Shown here: in pieces, positions 41,852 through 46,695 of the stretch
Layout of the letters: each line of letters begins with the position of its first letter
Position numbering within the stretch: the first letter of the stretch is position 1
Assembly (NCBI GenBank): GCA_002402755.1
Contig: DHGK01000335.1
Coordinates: 11,782 to 58,476, forward strand
Length of the DNA stretch: 46,695 bases
Direction of reading: 5' to 3'
Origin: Planctomycetes bacterium UBA4800
Lineage (GTDB): Bacteria > Planctomycetota > UBA8108 > UBA8890 > UBA8898
Notes under the pieces: model-generated
Database searches by the model: none
The model's input: only the letters and a program-made list of their open reading frames with translations
What the model was told of the DNA's origin: nothing
Translations under genes and position numbers: made by a program

Positions 41852-42208
41852 ATGAGCACGTGGGACGACATCGACACCAGGGCCCGCAGCTCGAATTCCG
41901 AGCCGTACCGCGCACCCGCCGCCGTGTGCGCCGCCCTGGGGAACGAGAAGCGCATCGAGCTCGTCGCGCTTCTCTCCAAGGGAGCGCTGTCGGCGACGGA
42001 CCTGCGCGAGAAGACCGGCCTCTCGCGGAGCAGCCTCTCGCAGCACATGAACATCCTCGAGGCGCAGGGGCTCGTCAGGGCGAGGGCGAAGGGTCGCTGC
42101 GTCGGCTACGAGCTGGCGGGCGCCGCCGTCATCGATGTCTACCACGCGGTCGCGCGGCTGTGCCGCGAGCGCATCGAGGGGCTGCGCAAGCTCGCCCGGC
42201 AGCTCTGA
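41852..42208 (+). CDS. ArsR-family winged-helix transcriptional regulator
   Basis: A 118-residue winged helix-turn-helix protein: VCAALGNEKRIELVALLSKGALSATDLREKTGLSRSSLSQHMNIL gives the ArsR recognition helix, followed by the wing (GLVRARAKGRCVGYEL). The metal-binding ELCVCDL-type motif of metal sensors is absent, so it probably responds to another signal or to protein partners. Weak GGAG-like site upstream. It sits after the TIM barrel-DUF89 pair and could regulate it, but has its own promoter. Confidence 0.88.
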   Translation: MSTWDDIDTRARSSNSEPYRAPAAVCAALGNEKRIELVALLSKGALSATDLREKTGLSRSSLSQHMNILEAQGLVRARAKGRCVGYELAGAAVIDVYHAVARLCRERIEGLRKLARQL

Positions 42209-42226
42209 AGAAGTGCCGGCCTTCCC

Positions 42227-42245
42227 GGGGCGCCGAAGGCGCCCC
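42227..42245. terminator. Hairpin between convergent genes
   Basis: GGGGCGCC-GAA-GGCGCCCC, 8-bp perfect stem with a 3-nt loop, between the ends of the ArsR gene (+) and the LptD-like gene (-). It could serve both directions; no marked T-run. Confidence 0.55.
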
Positions 42246-42288
42246 AAAGAGGTGCCGCAGCTACCTTCACCTCCAGCCTACAGCCTCC

Positions 42289-44712
42289 CTACGGCCGCGG
42301 CCTGCTCCTGAACCCCGCCGGCATCGCCTGGACGACGTAGCGCACGTCGTTGTCCCCGTCGTCGATCTCGATGCCCATCTGGAACGTCACGCAGTCGAAC
42401 GTCCGCGAGATCCCGTAGAACTGCTCGGCGGTCGTGCCGCGCGCGAAGTCGTAGCGGTAGTACGCGCTCAGCATGTACACGTCCGACAGATTCCAGTCCA
42501 GGTCGGCCCAGAAGTAGTTGCTCTCCTTGCGGCCCAGGGCGCGGTCGCCGGTCAGGAAGAGATCGCCGGCCGTGATGACGAGCCTGCCGGGCAGCCGCAG
42601 GACGATGTAGGGGCTCAGCGCCTCGAACCCCTTGCCGCGCTCGGTGTCGATCTCGGCCTCGACCCCGATCGTGATGTTCCGGTGCACCAGGTCGGTGAAG
42701 AGGTCGAGGTGGACGTTCGACCAGTTCATGGGCCTGCCGTCGCCGCCGTGGCGGTTGTCGCGCGCGGCGTTCGGGTAGTATCTGGTCCGCGCCCGCAGCT
42801 CCAGCAACCGCTCGATCGCGCCCGACACGCCGGGCGTCGTGCGCTCCCGCCGTCCGAGAAGATAGGTCGCGAGAGCCAGCTCGAGGTACTGGAGCCTGTC
42901 GAGCGCGTCGATCGAGTCGAACTGGTAGAACTCCCCGCGGTCGCGCGAGGAGTAGAACGCGTTCGCGTACGTCACCTCGGGCACCACGACGTGCCGGATG
43001 CCGTTGATGCCGAGCCATGCCGACCTGACGGGGTAGTTGCGCCAGATCTGCGTCCCCGCGCTCGCGCCGCCCTCCTGGACGACGCGCTCCGCGTCGCCGG
43101 GCACGCTCCACCGGTGCTCGTAGTACGTGCCGCGGACGGCGTAGTAGGGCCGCAACCGGAGGTAGCGGCCGGCGCCGAAGGGCAGCGCCGCCGCGCCCTC
43201 GGCGTGATAGCGCGCCGTGCGGAACGAGTCCCCATCGGGATCGAATTCCGCGTCGGGAAGGTAGCGCAGGTTGCCCGCCCGCGCCATGCCCTCGATCGTG
43301 GGACCGGCCGCATCGGTGATGCGCTGCGGGAAGAGCTCCAGCCGGCCCTCGGGCAGGTACTCCTTCGCGCTCTCGAACTCGTTCACGCGCGGCGCGTACA
43401 GCACCGAGGCCAGGACCGTGTTGCTGAACTCGCGCCGCCACTGGACGTAGGTCTCGGGCGCGTGCTCGCCGTACAGCTCGTGCTGGAAGAACTCCTTGTA
43501 GAAGTTGCGATCGCGCCACTTGGCGACCTCGGCATCGAGAAAGCCCAGGAGCGGCATCTGCTGGCGGTGGAAGTAGCGCAGCCGGTACCTGTCCTCGGCG
43601 CGCCACTCGCCGGGTGAGTGCGGCGCGAAGAGCTCGTCCTGGCGGCGGTCATCGCCCGTGTCGTGGATGCCGTACAGCCGGAGCTCGCCGGCCATGTTCT
43701 TCCACGACCTTCCGAGCCAGCGCCGGGGGCGGCTGCCATAGCGGATCTCGGCACCGGCGCCGACGCCGCGCTTCGCGAAGCCGTCGACGAGCAGCTCGGC
43801 CCGCACGGGAACGCCGGTCGCGTCGCGGATGCCGCGCAAGAGCTGCGACGTCCCTGGTATGCGGCCGAGATCCCACGCCGTGCGCACGTTGTAGCCGAAC
43901 CGGCCCGACTTTCCGGCGCGCAGGCGCGTCAGCGGTATCGCGCGGAAGTGGCGCGTGGACAGGTTCGCGGGCGGCAGCGGCAGGATGCGGCGGTTGGCGA
44001 TCGACAGGTACTGGCCGCGCGGCCGGATCGTGTATTCGCCCGGCGAATCCTCCTCCTCGACCACCTCCACCGAGCCGCATTGCAGGCCCCAGTGCGGCGT
44101 GGAGAGATCGCAGGTCGAGACCGTGATGTCCCGGCCGGAGAAGTAGTGGAACCCGACACGCGCCTTGTCGCCCGCCGCCTGCACCTCCCCGACCTTGCCG
44201 CGAAAGCGCAGCTCGCGCGCCACGAGCATGAGGGTCGCCGGCAGGTTCTGCTCATCGAGGCTCGCCACGTTTCTGACGCGGAGCGTCGTGTTGACCGCCA
44301 GCCCCTGCAGCAGGCGGCCGTCGTACAGCAGCGCCTCGGCGCTCAGGAACGGTTCGGGGCCGTACTCGTACTCGCTGCCCGGTCCGACGATGACGTTGCC
44401 CTCGGCGTAGATCACGAAGGGATGCGTGACGCCGACCTTCCGGGGGTTGAGATAGTACACGAAGAGCAGGCGGTCCGCGCGGAAAACCACCCGCGTCGTC
44501 TCGAGACGGGCGTTCCCGAGCAACGCGAGGTACACGTAGGCGGGATCGCGCTCGTTGTCGTAGTTGAAAACCGTGCGGTCGGCCCGCTGCGAGACGAAAC
44601 CGGCTGCCTGGAGGGCCTCGCGGGGGCGCGCGATGCCCTCCACCCCGGCGGCCCGGACCGCCCCCCCGCAGGCGAGCAGCCCGGCCGCGAGTGCGGCCAG
44701 CGGTCTCTTCAT
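42289..44712 (-). CDS. LptD-like outer-membrane LPS-transport protein
   Basis: An 807-residue protein with a signal peptide (MKRPLAALAAGLLACGGAVRAAG). An N-terminal OstA/LptA-like beta-jellyroll follows (about 55-240: FRADRLLFVYYL, VIYAEGNVIV, LSAEALLYDG). Then comes the linker characteristic of LptD, with GQYLSIANRRILPLPP, and a long C-terminal region of alternating amphipathic strands suited to a beta-barrel, ending in VRYVVQAMP. LptD inserts lipopolysaccharide into the outer leaflet. Identity is by layout and short motifs, so a related OstA-like barrel remains possible. I chose ATG at 44712 (GAGGAG upstream) over a GTG seven codons earlier. Confidence 0.72.
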   Translation of the reverse strand: MKRPLAALAAGLLACGGAVRAAGVEGIARPREALQAAGFVSQRADRTVFNYDNERDPAYVYLALLGNARLETTRVVFRADRLLFVYYLNPRKVGVTHPFVIYAEGNVIVGPGSEYEYGPEPFLSAEALLYDGRLLQGLAVNTTLRVRNVASLDEQNLPATLMLVARELRFRGKVGEVQAAGDKARVGFHYFSGRDITVSTCDLSTPHWGLQCGSVEVVEEEDSPGEYTIRPRGQYLSIANRRILPLPPANLSTRHFRAIPLTRLRAGKSGRFGYNVRTAWDLGRIPGTSQLLRGIRDATGVPVRAELLVDGFAKRGVGAGAEIRYGSRPRRWLGRSWKNMAGELRLYGIHDTGDDRRQDELFAPHSPGEWRAEDRYRLRYFHRQQMPLLGFLDAEVAKWRDRNFYKEFFQHELYGEHAPETYVQWRREFSNTVLASVLYAPRVNEFESAKEYLPEGRLELFPQRITDAAGPTIEGMARAGNLRYLPDAEFDPDGDSFRTARYHAEGAAALPFGAGRYLRLRPYYAVRGTYYEHRWSVPGDAERVVQEGGASAGTQIWRNYPVRSAWLGINGIRHVVVPEVTYANAFYSSRDRGEFYQFDSIDALDRLQYLELALATYLLGRRERTTPGVSGAIERLLELRARTRYYPNAARDNRHGGDGRPMNWSNVHLDLFTDLVHRNITIGVEAEIDTERGKGFEALSPYIVLRLPGRLVITAGDLFLTGDRALGRKESNYFWADLDWNLSDVYMLSAYYRYDFARGTTAEQFYGISRTFDCVTFQMGIEIDDGDNDVRYVVQAMPAGFRSRPRP

Positions 44713-44795
44713 TCTTCTCCTCACCGGCCGCACGCGCGGCCGTGAACGCGCGCCCGCGGCGCGGGATCGACCCCGGGGCGCACGGGCACGGCGAG

Positions 44796-44824
44796 ATTAT
44801 ACGCACGGCCGCCGGACGCGACAA
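44796..44824 (-). promoter_or_regulatory. Promoter of the LptD-like gene
   Basis: Minus-strand TTGTCG (44819-44824) and perfect TATAAT (44796-44801), spacer 17 nt; leader about 77 nt. Confidence 0.65.
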
Positions 44825-44901
44825 GCACAAACTGCGGCCGCGATCGAATAAATCCGCCTGCCGGCGCCGCGCGGCCCCGCGCCGCGCCCGCCGCGCGGCG
44901 C

Positions 44902-44930
44902 GTGCACTCGGGCGCGGCGCCGGATATAGT
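44902..44930 (+). promoter_or_regulatory. Promoter of the ROK kinase gene
   Basis: GTGCAC (44902-44907) and TATAGT (44925-44930), spacer 17 nt; the -10 is good, the -35 poor. Confidence 0.45.
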
Positions 44931-44993
44931 AGTCGTCCGGCCCGCCGCCCCGGCGCGCGGAGGGCCGAAACCGCAGCCCCGGGAGGCGGCGCA

Positions 44994-46097
44994 ATGACCA
45001 CGCCTGGAAACCCGCGCGCGACCCCCGATCCGCTCATCCTCACCCTGGATGCGGGCGGGACCAACTTCGTCTTCAACGCGATCAAGGGGTCCGGGCTCGT
45101 GCTCGACGCGGGGGTCGTCCTGCCCGCCGAGGGCCGCGACCTCCCGCGCTCGCTCGCCAATCTCATCCGGGGCTTCCGCGAGGTCGGGGAGCGCACGCGC
45201 GGCCTCGGCCCGCCCGCGGCGGCGAGCTTCGCCTTTCCCGGGCCGGCCGACTACCGGGCGGGCGTGATCGGCGAGCTGGAGAACATGCCCGCGTACGGCG
45301 GCGCGGTGCCGCTCGCCGCCGTGCTCCGCGAGGCGCTCGGCGTGCCCGTCTTCATCAACAACGATGGGGATCTCTTCGCGTGCGGCGCCGCGCGGTACGG
45401 CGAACTGCGCGAGCTCGACGGCGAGCTCCGGGCGCGCGGAAGCGCGCGGCGCCTGACAAGCCTCGCCGGCATGACGATCGGCACGGGATGGGGATGCGGC
45501 TTCGTCGCGGACGGCGTCATGTTCATCGGCTCGTCATCGACCGGCATGGAGATCGGCGCCTGTCCCTACATCGACGGCCGCGCCATCGAGGAGACGGTGA
45601 GCGCCGGCGGGCTCGTGCGCCTGTTCCGGGAGGAGCTCGGCCCGACTCCCTTCCCGTTCGATGCGGACGAGCCCGGCCTCCCCGAGCGCATCGCGGCGCT
45701 CGCCCGCGGGGGGCGCGGCGCCGCGGCCCCGGCCGCGGAACGGGCCTTCCGGCGCCTCGGGGAGGCCCTCGCCTTCGGCCTCAACTGGGCGATCGATCTC
45801 CTCGACCCCGATCTCGTCGTCATCGGCGGCGGACTTGCGGGGGCGTGGGATCTGACGGCGCCCCGCGCGCTCGCGTGTGCGCGCTCCGCGCACGTGTCCG
45901 GCAGGGCGCGCGGCTACAAGCGCCTCTTCGATCTGGGCGACGAGGTCGAGCGCGAGGAGTTTCTCCGCGACGAGACCTCGGTCATGGAGGGCAAGAAGAC
46001 GGGCATCGCGCGGAGCCGCCTCGGCACCGCCGAGGCGATCATGCGCGGGGCGTACGACTTCGCGCTGCGCGCCCTGGGCATCGACGCGGCCCCGTAG
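44994..46097 (+). CDS. ROK-family sugar kinase lacking the zinc motif
   Basis: A 367-residue ROK protein. ATP-binding LTLDAGGTNFVF (about residues 17-28), FAFPGPAD, the catalytic region VFINNDGDLFACGAA (NND with the catalytic Asp), GMTIGTGWGCGFV and a late VVIGGGLA strand place it among glucokinase-like ROK kinases. It has no N-terminal DNA-binding domain, so it is an enzyme and not a repressor. The CxCGxxGC zinc motif is missing: the place reads MEIGACPYIDGRAIEE. Related zinc-less ROK kinases exist in Bacteroidota-type genomes. Sugar specificity is not decidable. GGGAGG precedes the ATG. Confidence 0.85.
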   Translation: MTTPGNPRATPDPLILTLDAGGTNFVFNAIKGSGLVLDAGVVLPAEGRDLPRSLANLIRGFREVGERTRGLGPPAAASFAFPGPADYRAGVIGELENMPAYGGAVPLAAVLREALGVPVFINNDGDLFACGAARYGELRELDGELRARGSARRLTSLAGMTIGTGWGCGFVADGVMFIGSSSTGMEIGACPYIDGRAIEETVSAGGLVRLFREELGPTPFPFDADEPGLPERIAALARGGRGAAAPAAERAFRRLGEALAFGLNWAIDLLDPDLVVIGGGLAGAWDLTAPRALACARSAHVSGRARGYKRLFDLGDEVEREEFLRDETSVMEGKKTGIARSRLGTAEAIMRGAYDFALRALGIDAAP

Positions 46098-46115
46098 CAA
46101 GCCCGCGGCCGGGTG

Positions 46116-46454
46116 CTACACGAAGGTCTCGTCGAAGGTCTCCTCCGGGAGCGGGCACGCGGCGGGCCGTCCGGCCGCTTCGGGCGCGCGCCGGAGCTGC
46201 CCCCTTTCGGCCGCCTCTTCGGCGCGGCGCAGGAGATCTCCTGCCTCGTCGTCCGCGAGGAACGCGCCCGAGCCCAGGGCGCGGGCGGCGGGCGGCGGGC
46301 GGCCGATGCAGGCGCTCCGCCGCACGGATCGAGTCGGGAGGGTGCCGTAGATGAAAACGGCAAGCGGGATCAGGGAATACGGGACTTCACCCACACACAC
46401 GCACGCAATGCTCACAAGACCCATCAAGGCATGCCCGAGCAATCTCTGACGCAT
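46116..46454 (-). CDS. Small membrane protein with acidic cytoplasmic tail, unknown
   Basis: A 112-residue protein: basic start (MRQRLLGH), two short hydrophobic segments (about 8-23 and 28-40), a basic stop-transfer, then a soluble helix (DEAGDLLRRAEEAAERGQL) and a tail ending PLPEETFDETFV. It has a promoter-like element 150 nt upstream on the same strand. I recognise no family. Third-position GC in the last half supports coding. ATG at 46454 is chosen over GTG at 46460; both have weak ribosome sites. Confidence 0.5.
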   Translation of the reverse strand: MRQRLLGHALMGLVSIACVCVGEVPYSLIPLAVFIYGTLPTRSVRRSACIGRPPPAARALGSGAFLADDEAGDLLRRAEEAAERGQLRRAPEAAGRPAACPLPEETFDETFV

Positions 46455-46576
46455 CGCCACCGCCTACGCACACCCTCCCCGACCAACCACCACAGTCACG
46501 ACCTCTTGTGTCCCGCACCCCGACGCGCCGGAAGGTGCGGCCGGCGCGAACGGGCAATACCCGGGGCTTGTGGCTC

Positions 46577-46598
46577 GCCGAGGTCTCCCCTCCTCGGC
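46577..46598 (-). promoter_or_regulatory. Leader hairpin at the predicted transcript start
   Basis: GCCGAGG (46577-46583) pairs with CCTCGGC (46592-46598) around an 8-nt loop, beginning right at the start expected from the promoter at 46605-46633. Confidence 0.4.
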
Positions 46599-46604
46599 CG
46601 CAAA

Positions 46605-46633
46605 AGAATACGATACTTTCCCGGAACGTGCAA
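46605..46633 (-). promoter_or_regulatory. Promoter for the small membrane protein
   Basis: Minus-strand TTGCAC (46628-46633) and TATTCT (46605-46610), spacer 17 nt, in an AT-rich stretch that extends to the window edge (46600-46695), where no gene is visible. Confidence 0.55.
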
Positions 46634-46695
46634 CTTTTTCGGAACATTAGCCCCGCGAGAGAGTTGGGGGTTTTAATCTTGAGATTCGCGTGTAT

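Noticed and set aside
46387..46647. 86-codon minus-strand frame at the right end
   Set aside because: Starts inside the predicted promoter, has irregular composition, and overlaps the better-supported small membrane protein gene.

Overview
The window is clearly high in GC and gene-dense. It reads like a piece of a Gram-negative, probably Planctomycetota-like bacterial chromosome, quite possibly from a metagenome assembly. Supporting features are a Tat-exported sulfatase, two Tat-exported sugar-isomerase-like TIM barrels, an ECF sigma factor next to a Ser/Thr kinase, PEGA-domain proteins, secreted proteins ending in paired dockerin-like calcium loops, a very long carboxypeptidase-regulatory-repeat protein, and an LptD-like outer-membrane protein. 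The phylum call is inference; no rRNA or tRNA gene is present to test it.

Layout. 1-5.5 kb: sulfatase, a YefM/YoeB-type toxin-antitoxin pair with its own consensus promoter and operator, a secreted multidomain PEGA/SecD-head-like protein, and an MNT nucleotidyltransferase followed by only the first 32 codons of a HEPN-like partner. 5.6-9.5 kb: ECF sigma factor, Ser/Thr kinase with a PEGA tail, M24 peptidase, cupin and zinc-ribbon membrane protein. 9.6-16.1 kb: unknown exported protein, exported nucleoside hydrolase, EF-G outside any ribosomal operon, voltage-gated-type K+ channel, Tat TIM barrel, and a hemerythrin with one altered iron ligand. 16.3-21.2 kb: macro-domain/leucyl-aminopeptidase operon diverging from an aspartokinase-galactokinase pair that overlaps by 4 nt.

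21.2-24.1 kb is the clearest accessory island. It holds a Phd/ParE-type toxin-antitoxin pair, a degenerate purine-rich repeat, an AAA/DUF4143 ATPase behind an AT-rich promoter and inverted repeat, and a cluster of short palindromes in two composite copies. 24.1-35.8 kb is a secretome block: a tandem alpha/beta hydrolase whose second domain has lost its nucleophile, two dockerin-like proteins, an unknown exported protein, and an 1182-residue protein with about eleven beta-sandwich repeats. 36-39.7 kb is a translationally coupled chain of a 22-codon leader ORF, a HEAT-like protein and an HD-GYP protein; the two proteins appear to share an undescribed N-terminal module. 40-46.5 kb: TIM barrel-DUF89 phosphatase-ArsR regulator, LptD-like protein, ROK kinase and a small membrane protein.

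Many genes have recognisable sigma70-type promoters (TTGACA/TTGCAC-like -35, 16-18 nt spacer, TATAAT-like -10) and GGAGG ribosome binding sites, which were used to choose starts. The most promising leads for something undescribed are the paired HEAT/HD-GYP module, the composite palindromic repeats beside the DUF4143 ATPase, and the PEGA/SecD-head protein.
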